From contig CAVUUF010000013.1 in the NCBI GenBank assembly GCA_963744575.1, positions 62,001 through 126,000 on the forward strand: a stretch of 64,000 nucleotides of DNA, given 5' to 3'. A model generated the notes under the pieces. It was not told where the DNA came from and did no database searches. It worked only from the letters and a program-made list of their open reading frames with translations. Made by a program: the position numbers and the translations under genes. The first letter of the stretch is position 1. Each line of letters opens with the position of its first letter. The DNA comes from Palsa-504 sp963744575 (GTDB lineage Bacteria; Actinomycetota; Actinomycetes; Streptosporangiales; Streptosporangiaceae). Shown here in pieces: positions 1 through 8,016 of this stretch.

Positions 1-879
1 ACGTCGGTAACCAGCTATGACAACGCGACCGGGCGCGTCCGCTGGCGGCGGCCCGCCGGCCCGGTCGCACCGGCCTGGCGGACCGACGGCAACTGGCTCT
101 ACGTGGCCGAATCCGCCGCCGGGTTCGTCGGCTCGGCTCCGGTCACCGCGCTGCGCCGGATCGACCTGACCACCGGGAGCGAGCTTGTCGTCCCCCCGCT
201 CGAGGGCCTGACCTTCGACGGATCGCTCAGCGCCGCCTTCGACGGCGTAGTGCTGTTCTCCTCGGCGACCGGGGTGACTGCGTACAGCGGCGCCACCGGA
301 GCCTGGCTGTGGTCCGCCCGCGGGGCCGTGCCCGAGGGCACCGACCGCACCCCGCCCCGGATCTACCTCACCGAGGGTTCCAACCTGGTCGGCGTCGACC
401 CGCAGGCCGGCCGGGTCAAGGCGACCGCCTCGGGCTCCGCGGTCAGCGGCTCAGCCGGCGTGTACGTGGTCAGGGACGGCGTGGCGCTCGGTCTCGACCA
501 GGGCGGGAACGGAGACGCCTGGGGTTATGACATCGCGGCGCAGCGGGTCACGCTGGCCGCCTCCGGGCTGCCCTGGCCGCACTACTTCGTCGACCTCGGC
601 GGCCTGGGCGGCAGCGCCGACCCGGGCGGCGACCTGGTGGTCATCGCGGCCTGCGCGCAGCTGGCGCCGAGGCCGCCGGCCCAGCCGAGCACCTCCGCGC
701 CGTCCGGCTCGATCCCGCCGTCCGGCTCGATCCCGCCGTCCTCCGCGCCACCCGTGTCCGGGACGCCCGCCTCCACCTCGTCCACCCCTTCCACCCCCAG
801 TCCAGGCGCCAGCCCCTCGCCCTCCGCCGGGAGCGTGCCAGCCTGCCTGCATCCCGAGCTCGTCGCGCTCGATTTGTAG
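1..879 (+). CDS. PQQ-type beta-propeller protein, 5' truncated
   Basis: The frame is open from base 1, so the gene begins upstream of the window. The visible 292 residues alternate Trp/Gly-rich strands (WRR, WRTDGNWLYVAE, TGAWLWSARG) as in PQQ-like or quinoprotein-type beta-propeller blades. They are followed by a low-complexity Pro/Ser/Thr tail of about 60 residues that includes two copies of SGSIPP encoded by an 18-bp direct repeat. The tail ends in ACLHPELVALDL. Such proteins are often surface or membrane anchored, with the propeller outside the cell. No catalytic residues can be assigned, and the missing N-terminus could hold a kinase or a membrane anchor. The fold is a confident call; the function is unknown. 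Confidence 0.7.
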   Translation, partial: TSVTSYDNATGRVRWRRPAGPVAPAWRTDGNWLYVAESAAGFVGSAPVTALRRIDLTTGSELVVPPLEGLTFDGSLSAAFDGVVLFSSATGVTAYSGATGAWLWSARGAVPEGTDRTPPRIYLTEGSNLVGVDPQAGRVKATASGSAVSGSAGVYVVRDGVALGLDQGGNGDAWGYDIAAQRVTLAASGLPWPHYFVDLGGLGGSADPGGDLVVIAACAQLAPRPPAQPSTSAPSGSIPPSGSIPPSSAPPVSGTPASTSSTPSTPSPGASPSPSAGSVPACLHPELVALDL

Positions 880-937
880 CACCTTGCTGTAGCACATGGC
901 CTGTGGTGCCCTGCGGCCTGCGGCGACACCGACTGCG

Positions 938-967
938 CCCGGACGGATGGACGCCGCTGCGTCCGGG
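938..967 (+). terminator. Inverted repeat, weak terminator candidate
   Basis: CCCGGACG at 938-945 pairs perfectly with CGTCCGGG at 960-967 across a 14-nt loop. It lies between the end of the propeller gene and the BrkB-like gene. There is no T-run, so termination is only an inference. Confidence 0.3.
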
Positions 968-982
968 TAGGTCTTCCTGGCG

Positions 983-1969
983 ATGAACACGGTAAAAAGA
1001 GTCATCCGGGTCCTGGACGAGCTGCAGCAGCGGCACGCCTGGCTCGGCTTCCCGCTCGCGGTGCGGAAGAAGTTCGGCGACGACCAGGCGGGCAACCTGG
1101 CCATGCTGGTCGCCTGGTTCGCCTTCGTGAGCATCTTCCCGCTGATGCTGGTGCTGGTCACCGTGCTGGACCTGGTGCTCAAGAACAACCCGGAGCTGCA
1201 GCGCCGGCTGGTGAAGTCCGCGCTGCACGGCTACCCCCTGATCGGGCAGCAGCTCGACAACATCGGCCCGATGCACCAGTCCGGCCTGCCGCTCGCGGTC
1301 GGCCTGGTCGGCACGTTCCTCGGCGCGCTGGGCGTGGCCAACGCGATGCAGAACGCGCTCAACGCGGTGTGGGAGATCCCGATCGCGCACCGGCCCGGTT
1401 TCCCGTGGTCGTGGCTGCGCAGCATCGGGCTGATCCTGGTGATCGGCCTCGGCCTGATCGGGACCACGATCCTGTCCACGACGGCGAGCCGGGCCGGGGG
1501 GGTGTTCAATAGCGACGTGGCCACCGTGGCCGCCTTCGTGGTGTCGCTCGCGGCGAGCATCGGGCTGTTCTGGGTGGCCTTCAGGATCGGCACGGCCCGG
1601 GAGATCGGCTGGCGGCGGCAGTGGCCCGGCGCGGTCATTGCCGGCGTCATCTGGCAGATCCTGCAGGCCGTCGCCGGCTACTTCATCTCGCACCAGCTGG
1701 CCCACGCCTCGCCGATCTACGGCACCTTCGCCATCGTGATCGGCCTGATCGCGTGGCTGTACCTGGTGGCGCAGCTCACCCTGTACGCGGTGCAGATTAG
1801 CGTGGTACGGAGGTACCGGCTGTGGCCGCGCAGCATGGCGCCACCGCCGTACACCGAGCAGGACCGGCGCGCGTTCCGGCTCTACGCGCAGGCCCAGCAG
1901 CGCGTCGAGGGAGACGACATCGTGGTGGGGGTCGGAGGTGAGAACGATCGCGAGAAGACGACAGGCTGA
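983..1969 (+). CDS. YihY/virulence factor BrkB family membrane protein
   Basis: The protein has 328 residues and about six hydrophobic segments: residues 50-75 (AWFAFVSIFPLMLVL), 105-125, 150-170, 180-205, 215-235 and 245-270. This is the usual YihY/BrkB arrangement and length. The motif AHASPIYGTFAIVIGLIAWL near residue 240 is typical of the family. Family members are integral membrane proteins of unsettled function; the old ribonuclease BN name is not supported for the family. The C-terminus is basic and cytoplasmic. Its last 32 bases overlap the start of the NADH dehydrogenase gene, which suggests translational coupling, though no functional link between the two families is established. 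Confidence 0.9.
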   Translation: MNTVKRVIRVLDELQQRHAWLGFPLAVRKKFGDDQAGNLAMLVAWFAFVSIFPLMLVLVTVLDLVLKNNPELQRRLVKSALHGYPLIGQQLDNIGPMHQSGLPLAVGLVGTFLGALGVANAMQNALNAVWEIPIAHRPGFPWSWLRSIGLILVIGLGLIGTTILSTTASRAGGVFNSDVATVAAFVVSLAASIGLFWVAFRIGTAREIGWRRQWPGAVIAGVIWQILQAVAGYFISHQLAHASPIYGTFAIVIGLIAWLYLVAQLTLYAVQISVVRRYRLWPRSMAPPPYTEQDRRAFRLYAQAQQRVEGDDIVVGVGGENDREKTTG

Positions 1970-3224
1970 CCCGGACGCGCCGCACGCAGTCATCTGCGGC
2001 GCGGGATTCGGCGGGGTGGCCGCCATCTCCCGGCTGACCCACGCGGGCCTGCGGGTGACCCTGGTCGACGGCCACCTGTACAGCACCTTCCAGCCGCTGC
2101 TCTACCAGGTCGCCACGGCCGGGCTCAACCCCGGCGACGTGACCTACCCGGCGGGCGGCTTCGCCCGCCGCCACGGGGCGATCTACCGGCGCGGCGAGCT
2201 GGTCGCCATCGACCCGGCGGCCCGCCGGATCAAGCTCGGCAGCGGCCTGGAGCTCGGCTACGACTACCTCATCCTGGCCACTGGCGTGACGACCGCGTTC
2301 TACGGCACCGAGGGGGCGGAACAGAACACGTTCGGCCTGTACACCAGCACCGACGCCGTGGTGCTCCGCGATCACCTGATGGCGGGCTTCGAGCGGCTAA
2401 GCGTGGACAGCGGCGACCTGTCCGTCACCGTGGTCGGCGGCGGGGCCACCGGCGTGGAGCTGGCCGGCACGCTGGCCGAACTGCGCGGCACCGTGCTCAG
2501 CGCCACCTTCCCCGACGTCGACCCGTCCCGGGTGCACGTGCGCCTGGTGGAGATGGCGCCGTCGCTGCTCGGCCCGTTCCACCAGAAGCTGCGCGAGTAC
2601 GCCAGGGTCCAGCTGCTGGCCCGGAACGTCGACGTCCGGCTGGACAGCAAGATCAGCGAGGTCACCCCGGACCACGTGCGGCTGGCCGGCGGCGACGACG
2701 TGCCCAGCGACATCACCGTGTGGGCGGCCGGGGTGGCGGCCGACCCGGCCGTGGCCGGCTGGGGGCTGCCCCAGGGCAAGAACGGCCGCCTCCTGGTCGG
2801 GCCGGACCTGCGGGTCCACGGCCAGGACCGGATCTTCGCGGTGGGCGACATCGCGCTGAACCCGGACGACCCCACGCCGCAGCTCGCCCAGCCGGCCCTG
2901 CAGATGGGACGCCACGCCGCCGCGCAGATCCGCCGGCTGGAGGCCAAGGCGCCCACCGAGACGTTCAAGTACCACGACAAGGGCACCATGGCCACGATCG
3001 GGCGCCGCTCCGCCGTGGTCCAGCTGGCCCGCGGGCCGCGGCTGCGCGGCACCCTCGCCTGGCTCGCGTGGTTCGCCCTGCACCTGGTCTATCTGCTCGG
3101 CGGGCGCAACCGGGTATCCACGCTGATCAACCTGGCCTACCGGTACGTCTTCTGGGGCCACGGCGGAGCCGTGATCGTCGGGGACGAGCCGGACAACCCG
3201 CGACGGCCGCCAGACGAGGAGTAG
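1938..3224 (+). CDS. ndh: Type II NADH:quinone oxidoreductase-like flavoprotein
   Basis: The protein has 428 residues. An N-terminal FAD-binding Rossmann motif (ICGAGFGGVAAI, about residue 20) is followed by a second dinucleotide motif for NADH (VTVVGGGATGVELAGTLAEL, about residue 165), and by the FAD-contacting IFAVGDIAL segment near residue 300. A hydrophobic C-terminal stretch (LAWLAWFALHLVYLLGG) matches the amphipathic membrane anchor of NDH-2 enzymes. The expected reaction is non-proton-pumping transfer of electrons from NADH to menaquinone at the inner face of the membrane. The start is a GTG preceded by GGGGGTCGGAG and lies inside the previous gene. A related dehydrogenase of the same superfamily cannot be fully excluded. 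Confidence 0.88.
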   Translation: MRTIARRRQADPDAPHAVICGAGFGGVAAISRLTHAGLRVTLVDGHLYSTFQPLLYQVATAGLNPGDVTYPAGGFARRHGAIYRRGELVAIDPAARRIKLGSGLELGYDYLILATGVTTAFYGTEGAEQNTFGLYTSTDAVVLRDHLMAGFERLSVDSGDLSVTVVGGGATGVELAGTLAELRGTVLSATFPDVDPSRVHVRLVEMAPSLLGPFHQKLREYARVQLLARNVDVRLDSKISEVTPDHVRLAGGDDVPSDITVWAAGVAADPAVAGWGLPQGKNGRLLVGPDLRVHGQDRIFAVGDIALNPDDPTPQLAQPALQMGRHAAAQIRRLEAKAPTETFKYHDKGTMATIGRRSAVVQLARGPRLRGTLAWLAWFALHLVYLLGGRNRVSTLINLAYRYVFWGHGGAVIVGDEPDNPRRPPDEE

Positions 3225-3240
3225 CCAGCCAGGCCATTTC

Positions 3241-3253
3241 CTACAGACTGTAG
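3241..3253. promoter_or_regulatory. Perfect dyad upstream of the SCO1-like gene
   Basis: CTACAG-A-CTGTAG is a perfect 13-nt dyad 37 bases before the start codon, next to a possible -10 box TAGGCT at 3275-3280. The half-sites resemble those bound by BlaI/MecI/CopY-type repressors (TACA..TGTA), but the spacer is 3 nt rather than the classic 2. The regulator is therefore a guess. Confidence 0.4.
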
Positions 3254-3289
3254 TAGTAGACGGATGGCGCGCAGTAGGCTGTAATCGCG

Positions 3290-4453
3290 ATGGTCAGGTC
3301 CCGCGCGCGCGTCGCGTTGTCAGCCGTGTCCCTGCTCGGTGTCCTCGGCGGGCTTTCCGCCCTGGCCGGATGCAGCACCGGTTCCCCGGCCAGTTCCGCC
3401 AGCCCGCGGTCGGCGGCATCGAGCGCCGCCATGAAGAACCCGAACCTGGACCTCGGTTCCCCGCTCGGCAACCGCCCGGCGCCCGGCTTCCGGCTGCGGA
3501 ACCAGTTCGGCCAGCCCATGTCGCTGAGCCAGTTCCGCGGCCAGGTCGTCATGCTGGGGTTCGAGGACTCCCAGTGCACCACGGTCTGCCCGCTGACCAC
3601 GCAGAGCATGCTGCTGGCCAAGCAGCTGCTCGGCGCGCCGGGGGACAAGGTCCAGCTGCTCGGCATCGACGCGAACCCCGACGCCACCAGCGTCGCCGAC
3701 GTGCTCGCCTACTCGCGCGCGCACGGCCTGGTCAACCAGTGGGACTTCCTGACCGGGTCGCTGCCCCAGCTGAAGGCGATCTGGGCCCGCTACGACATCG
3801 CCGTCCAGATCGAGCAGGGGCAGATCGACCATACCCCCGCCCTGTTCGTGATCGACCAGCAGGGCCGCGAGCGCAAGCTGTACCTGACCCAGATGGCCTA
3901 CTCCAGCATCGGCCAGTCCGCCGAAGTGCTCGCGGACGAGCTCTCCAGCCTGCTGCCCGGCCATCCCAAGGTAGCCAGCCAGGAGTCGCTCGCGTCCGTC
4001 GCCGTGCCGGCCCCCTCGGTCCACCTCACGCTGCCGTCCGCGGCAGCGGCGTCCGCCGGCCCGGGGAGCACCGTCACCCTCGGCCCTGGGCGGCCGCGCC
4101 TGGTCATGTTCTTCGCCACCTGGCTGTCCGAGGTCTCCGAGCTGAAGGCCGAACTCGCCGGCGCCAACGCCTACGTGATGGCGGCACGCCGGGACGGCCT
4201 GCCGCAACTGGTGGCGGTGGACGAAACCGTGGTCGAGTCCTCCGCCGCGGCTGTGCGCTCCTACCTGCACGACCTCGGCACCCCGCTGGACTATCCGGTC
4301 GCTCTGGACAGCACCGGGCGCGTGGCCGATGGCTACGGGGTCCAGGACCAGCCCTGGTTCGCCCTGGTCTCCGCCTCCGGCAAGATCATCTGGTCACACG
4401 ACGGCTGGCTCCCCCCGCCGGCCCTGGAACAAGCGGCCAAGCGCGCGGGCTAG
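3290..4453 (+). CDS. SCO1/SenC-like lipoprotein fused to a second thioredoxin-like domain
   Basis: A lipoprotein signal (hydrophobic core, then lipobox LAGC at about residue 27) is followed by an Ala/Ser linker. Next comes an SCO1/SenC-type thioredoxin fold, about residues 55-215, with the copper-binding CxxxC in QCTTVCPLTTQSM and a downstream histidine in DHTPALFVID. Residues about 250-387 form a second thioredoxin/TlpA-like domain (RLVMFFATW ... DYPVALDSTGRVADGYGV). The place of its redox CxxC reads TWLSEVSE, so that half lacks both cysteines. SCO proteins deliver copper to cytochrome oxidase or reduce its CuA site outside the membrane, and the neighbouring NADH dehydrogenase fits a respiratory role. 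At 387 residues it is far longer than a usual SCO protein of about 200. Confidence 0.85.
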   Translation: MVRSRARVALSAVSLLGVLGGLSALAGCSTGSPASSASPRSAASSAAMKNPNLDLGSPLGNRPAPGFRLRNQFGQPMSLSQFRGQVVMLGFEDSQCTTVCPLTTQSMLLAKQLLGAPGDKVQLLGIDANPDATSVADVLAYSRAHGLVNQWDFLTGSLPQLKAIWARYDIAVQIEQGQIDHTPALFVIDQQGRERKLYLTQMAYSSIGQSAEVLADELSSLLPGHPKVASQESLASVAVPAPSVHLTLPSAAAASAGPGSTVTLGPGRPRLVMFFATWLSEVSELKAELAGANAYVMAARRDGLPQLVAVDETVVESSAAAVRSYLHDLGTPLDYPVALDSTGRVADGYGVQDQPWFALVSASGKIIWSHDGWLPPPALEQAAKRAG

Positions 4454-4565
4454 CCAGTCTCGGGGCGTCAGGACACCGCGGCCTCCTGGTGGGATCGCCT
4501 GGCGGTACCGGGCGCTGCAAATACCCGGTACCGTCGGCGAAATCGCCGCGGGAGGCGGCCCCCCT

Positions 4566-4604
4566 CCGAGCCCGCGGGGTCCCCCCGGCCCCCCGCGGAC
4601 TCGG
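4566..4604. terminator. Hairpin between convergent genes
   Basis: CCGAGCCCGCGGGG (4566-4579) pairs with CCCCGCGGACTCGG (4591-4604), 13 of 14 bases, across an 11-nt loop. It sits between the convergent SCO1-like and sigma-partner genes. There is no U-tract, as is common for actinomycete terminators. Confidence 0.6.
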
Positions 4605-4669
4605 ACGCTTATCCGGAGGGCCGCCCGCCCGGTTTAATACACCAGCCGTGACATTAGTTTCGGGCCAGC

Positions 4670-5125
4670 TCAGATCGTGATCCACCCGGTCATCACGTCG
4701 GTGCCGTCGGTCGCCTGGCAGCGCAGCCGGAACGGGCTATCCGGGATGTGATCGACCGCGAAGCAGCCGATCTCGTCCACCTCGACCGAACTAATTTCCG
4801 CTGCCCTGGTATGAATCTCGATTGCCCCGCTGCGTGGGGGGATGATCTGGCCGAGCAGCGACTGCCCGGTGACCTCGAGTTCCACGCTGAGGTGGTCCGA
4901 GGTGAAGGTGAGAGACCGGATCGAGGCCGTCTCGGATCGCATCACGGCGGCCTCGCGCTGGTCCACGTTGGAGTCGTAGGTGAGCTGCGCCAGTTCGGCG
5001 TCGATGTTGTGCCAGGCGAAGGCGTTCTTGCCCGTCTCGACGAACCAGGCGGGAACGGCCAGGCGGGCCTTCATCGCCTCGCCCAGGGCTGTCAGGAGCT
5101 GCTCATCGTCCCAGCTTTCACGCAT
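4670..5125 (-). CDS. Conserved protein of unknown function paired with a sigma factor
   Basis: The protein has 151 residues if started at the ATG that overlaps the sigma-factor stop (ATGCGTGA), with GGAGGCGAG just upstream. It begins MRESWDDEQLLTALGEAMKA, has the segment PAWFVETGKNAFAWHNIDAELA near residue 25, and continues as a beta-rich domain. Small proteins of this kind are, as I recall, regularly encoded directly behind stand-alone sigma-70-family genes in streptomycetes and relatives, often followed by a CHAT-protease-type gene. Here no such third gene follows; the next gene is convergent. There is no transmembrane helix and no zinc-binding HxxxCxxC, so it is not a classical ZAS anti-sigma factor. 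The 8-bp overlap predicts coupled translation. Confidence 0.75.
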   Translation of the reverse strand: MRESWDDEQLLTALGEAMKARLAVPAWFVETGKNAFAWHNIDAELAQLTYDSNVDQREAAVMRSETASIRSLTFTSDHLSVELEVTGQSLLGQIIPPRSGAIEIHTRAAEISSVEVDEIGCFAVDHIPDSPFRLRCQATDGTDVMTGWITI

Positions 5126-5720
5126 CTGGCTCGCCTCCCCGTATGTCGATCTTTGCTCCAGCACCGAGGTCGGAGAAGGTCCTGGACCGGCGCAGCCGGT
5201 CCAGGCAGCGGGACCGCTGCGGGCCGATGCTGCCGACCGGGATGCCGAGCTTCGCGTGGATCTCGGCGTAGGGGTGCGGCGGATCGCTGATGAGCATCGA
5301 CAGCAGTTGCTGGCAGCGGGCTGGCAGCTCGGCGAAGGCCGCGCGCAGCGCCGCGTTTCGCTCAGCCATCAGGATCTCCTCGTCGATCGGCGTGTCGTCC
5401 ACGAACATCACCGAGTCGTCAAGTCCTGTACCCACCCGCTCGGATTTATGCGCGGCCGTCACGACGCGCAGGCATTCTCGTGCGGTGGTCGTCGCCAGCC
5501 ATCCGGGCAGCGCGGCGGGCTCACGGAGCTTGCCGAGCTGTTCCACCAGCAAGAGCCAGACATTCTGCCCCACGTCCTCGATGTCATGATTGCTCAGCCG
5601 GTACCGGGTGCAGATTGTATACACCAGTGGCGCATAGCGGTCGACAAGCTCGTGCCACGCGTCCTGGTCACCTCCGGACGCGCGAGTGACGAGCGCGACG
5701 ACGTGCGGGTCGTCACGCAT
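5118..5720 (-). CDS. RNA polymerase sigma factor, ECF/sigma-70 family
   Basis: The protein has 200 residues. Region 2 spans about residues 20-90 (AWHELVDRYAPLVYTIC ... HDIEDVGQNVWLLLVE) and region 4 about residues 115-175 (LPARCQQLLSMLISDPPHPYAEIHAKLGIPVGSIGPQRSRCLDRL). The GSIGPQRSRCL recognition helix is characteristic of a large actinomycete group of stand-alone sigma factors. It would direct core polymerase to a small set of promoters, possibly its own. The gene overlaps the following partner gene by 8 bases. Upstream (5721-5930) is a relatively AT-rich 210-bp gap that must carry its promoter; I could not pick a convincing box. Confidence 0.9.
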   Translation of the reverse strand: MRDDPHVVALVTRASGGDQDAWHELVDRYAPLVYTICTRYRLSNHDIEDVGQNVWLLLVEQLGKLREPAALPGWLATTTARECLRVVTAAHKSERVGTGLDDSVMFVDDTPIDEEILMAERNAALRAAFAELPARCQQLLSMLISDPPHPYAEIHAKLGIPVGSIGPQRSRCLDRLRRSRTFSDLGAGAKIDIRGGEPDA

Positions 5721-5930
5721 GACCGGTTCCGGTCAGCTCGTTTTCCACCATGATCAACACCTCGGTCGGGGTGATAATCATCTGTTTCTAACTCAGAGAG
5801 CGCAAGGGTGCATCTGATACACCTGTCAAACGATTATTTTTGCCGCCCCGACGGCGTGGCGCCGGAAATTATTACTCCCCAGTAACAATATCCAGGAGGA
5901 TTTCGCCCGGCCGCGCCGCCATCTCACCCG

Positions 5931-6668
5931 TCACTCTTGCCCTCCGAGAATCGTCAGCAAGTCCCTGAGGTCGGTGATCGTGTAGTCGGGCACGCAGTCC
6001 CGGTAAGCCTTCTTGCCCTGGTCGGAGTCGAACATTACCGTGATCAGCCCGGCCTCCCGCGCGCCGAAGATGTCGCGGTGCATGTCGTTGCCGACATACA
6101 TCGCGTTCCCGGCGGCCACGTGCATCCCGTCCAGCGCGGCCTGGAACAGCCGCCGGTCCGGCTTGCGGTAGCCGTGATCGCCGGAGACCACGATCGGGTC
6201 GAAGTAGCCGAGCAGGCCGACCCGGTGCAGTTCGGCGTGCGCATAGGCGCTCTGCGCGTCGGTGACCAGCGCCAGCGGGTAGTGCCCGCGCAAGATGTCG
6301 AGCACCTCGCGGGCATGCGGGTACAGCCCCAGCCGGCGGCGCGAGATGCCGCGGCACATCTCGGCCAGGAACAGCGGCATCTGCTCGAGCTTGGCGGCGG
6401 GCAGGGCGCGGGTGAAGTCCGTCTGGTGCTCGGTGATGATCCGGCGCCAGATGCCCGCGGCGTCGAACTCGGGATGCTCCTCCGGGCTGGCCTGCTGCTG
6501 CTCCGCCATGATCTGGAAGTAGAGGTCCCTGACCTGGTTCCGGCACAGGTCGATGCCCTGGTAGGTGAGGAAGTGCGCGGCGGCCCGGAAGATCTCCTCC
6601 ATCCCGTCCTCAGTCAGGATCCTGACCAGGGTGCCGTTGGCGTCGAACGCGACCGCTCGGATGTCCAT
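5931..6668 (-). CDS. HAD-superfamily hydrolase
   Basis: The protein has 245 residues from the ATG of MDIRAVAFDANGTLV. Motif I reads DANGT, motif II is around ALVTDAQSAY, the motif III lysine is in GYRKPDRRLF, and motif IV is YVGNDMHRDIFGAREAG. This is the complete HAD set with an alpha-helical cap between about residues 20 and 95. The second acidic residue of motif I, used as general acid/base by HAD phosphatases, is Asn here, so a plain phosphatase assignment is uncertain. A -10-like CAAGAT six bases before the ATG suggests a leaderless message. The gene lies 122 bp downstream of a phosphotransferase gene on the same strand, and the two may be co-transcribed. The substrate is unknown. Confidence 0.85.
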   Translation of the reverse strand: MDIRAVAFDANGTLVRILTEDGMEEIFRAAAHFLTYQGIDLCRNQVRDLYFQIMAEQQQASPEEHPEFDAAGIWRRIITEHQTDFTRALPAAKLEQMPLFLAEMCRGISRRRLGLYPHAREVLDILRGHYPLALVTDAQSAYAHAELHRVGLLGYFDPIVVSGDHGYRKPDRRLFQAALDGMHVAAGNAMYVGNDMHRDIFGAREAGLITVMFDSDQGKKAYRDCVPDYTITDLRDLLTILGGQE

Positions 6669-6790
6669 GCCTGCATCTTGCCCGAACCCCAGCCAGCGCC
6701 CGTCCGGTAGGCCCGGGCCGCTAGCCGCGCGCCGCGGGCCGCGATGAGTAGAACTGTGACGGCAGTGGCGCGTGGTGCGTGCAGTTACGC

Positions 6791-7816
6791 TCAGGCCGCC
6801 GCCTTCAGCAGGCGCTTTGCCTGGCGGACCAGTCGTCCGCTGTAGTGCTGGTCGATGTAGCCGTTCCTGGCGATCCGCAGCAAGTTCAGCGCCATGTAGT
6901 AGGGCGCGCGGGCCTTGACCGACTCGAACATCCACTGGCGGTCCGGGAAGTGGCAGCTGTACTCCCACAGGAAGTGCCCGATGAACGGGTCGGCCCTGTG
7001 CCTACCACCGGGCCGGTCGCCCGAGTCGCGCATGAACGCGTGCTGCAGCTCGCCCGCCACCCGGCCGACGTCGAACATCCGGTCTCCGCGCTTCATCCGC
7101 TCCAGGTCGATCGCCGCGACGTCCAGGCCGTCCCCGAACAGGAAGTTCGCCGGCGTCGCGTCGCCGTGCAGCCAGACCTGCTGGTCCTGCCACATCCGGG
7201 GCTGGACCCGCCAGCGGTCGCTCAGCCCGGCCAGCGTGCCGGCGTCGTCCGCGCCGATGCGGTGAGCCTTGGCCAGCCGGCCCGCCACCGTGTCGAAGTA
7301 GCGGCAGTCGGCGCCGAAGTCGATGCCGTCCCCGTTGGCCGTCCGGTCGTGCTGGGTGGCGAGGAAGTAGGCCAGCGCCGTCAGCCGCCGGTACAGGTGC
7401 CCGTCGTCCCGGTGCTGGGTGGCGCGCGCGATCGCGTGACTGAACTCCTCGCCGGCGTAGTACTCCACGGCCAGCACGCCGTTGATGTCGCGGCTGAACC
7501 CGAGCGGGCGGATCACGTGGTGCGGTGACCCGATCAGGTTGTACCGGCGCAGCGTCTCGAGCCCTTCGTACTCCTGGCGCGCCTTCCACTCGGCCTTGTC
7601 CAGGTCCGGGCCGAACCGGGGCCCGTAGAACTTGCAGATGATCCGCACGCCGCTGGACTTCTCCTGATAGGCGTAGACCACGTTGCTGCCGGACAGCCGG
7701 AACGCGCGGAACGCGGGCTGGGCCTCGCGTACCCCCATCAGATCGCGCACGATCCGGCTCAAGAACCCGTGCAGCGGATCGCCGCCGTCGACGTAGCCGA
7801 CGTATCTCCCGTTCAT
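6791..7816 (-). CDS. Aminoglycoside phosphotransferase-fold (APH/choline kinase-like) protein
   Basis: The protein has 341 residues when started at ATG 7816, which is preceded by GAGGAAAGG at good spacing. An N-terminal nucleotide-binding lobe (VVYAYQEKSSGVRIICKFYG) precedes the catalytic loop VWLHGDATPANFLF and the metal-binding AAIDLERM. These are the HGDxxxxN and D(F/L/W)(E/D) signatures of the APH fold. Members phosphorylate small hydroxylated molecules; many have no known substrate and are not resistance enzymes. The pairing with a downstream HAD hydrolase suggests a phosphorylation/dephosphorylation pair or a small metabolic module, but this is inference. Confidence 0.82.
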   Translation of the reverse strand: MNGRYVGYVDGGDPLHGFLSRIVRDLMGVREAQPAFRAFRLSGSNVVYAYQEKSSGVRIICKFYGPRFGPDLDKAEWKARQEYEGLETLRRYNLIGSPHHVIRPLGFSRDINGVLAVEYYAGEEFSHAIARATQHRDDGHLYRRLTALAYFLATQHDRTANGDGIDFGADCRYFDTVAGRLAKAHRIGADDAGTLAGLSDRWRVQPRMWQDQQVWLHGDATPANFLFGDGLDVAAIDLERMKRGDRMFDVGRVAGELQHAFMRDSGDRPGGRHRADPFIGHFLWEYSCHFPDRQWMFESVKARAPYYMALNLLRIARNGYIDQHYSGRLVRQAKRLLKAAA

Positions 7817-7979
7817 CGGAAGCCTTTCCTCGTCCCCGTGCGCGATATCAACCCCGGCCGCCGGCCCCCGCCAGCCGCTCAGGACGCGCTTATCTGACAC
7901 AGAGTGGCCCCGTCTGTCCCTGATACGTGCACTTTGTCCGGTGTTCATGTCGCGTTCAAGTAGCCGCCTGACCTGCGCC

Positions 7980-8009
7980 TTGACACTGACCGAATTTCTG
8001 TTCGATAAT
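7980..8009 (+). promoter_or_regulatory. Promoter of the imuA'-imuB-dnaE2 operon
   Basis: TTGACA (7980-7985) and GATAAT (8004-8009) are separated by 18 nt, an unusually good sigma-70-type promoter for this window. Transcription would start about seven bases on, at or next to the GTG at 8017, so the message is probably leaderless. Confidence 0.75.
7990..8005. promoter_or_regulatory. LexA (SOS) box
   Basis: CCGAATTTCTGTTCGA matches the actinobacterial LexA operator TCGAAC-N4-GTTCGA at 10 of 12 defined positions. It fills the spacer between the -35 and -10 boxes, the expected place for repression. DNA damage would relieve it through RecA-stimulated LexA cleavage. Confidence 0.75.
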
Positions 8010-8016
8010 CAGCGAG

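Noticed and set aside
983..1969. Ribonuclease BN
   Set aside because: The old name attached to YihY proteins is incorrect for this membrane family; true RNase BN/Z is an MBL-fold enzyme.
6791..7816. Aminoglycoside resistance gene
   Set aside because: Only the generic APH/choline-kinase fold is shown; most such actinomycete genes act on unknown cellular substrates.
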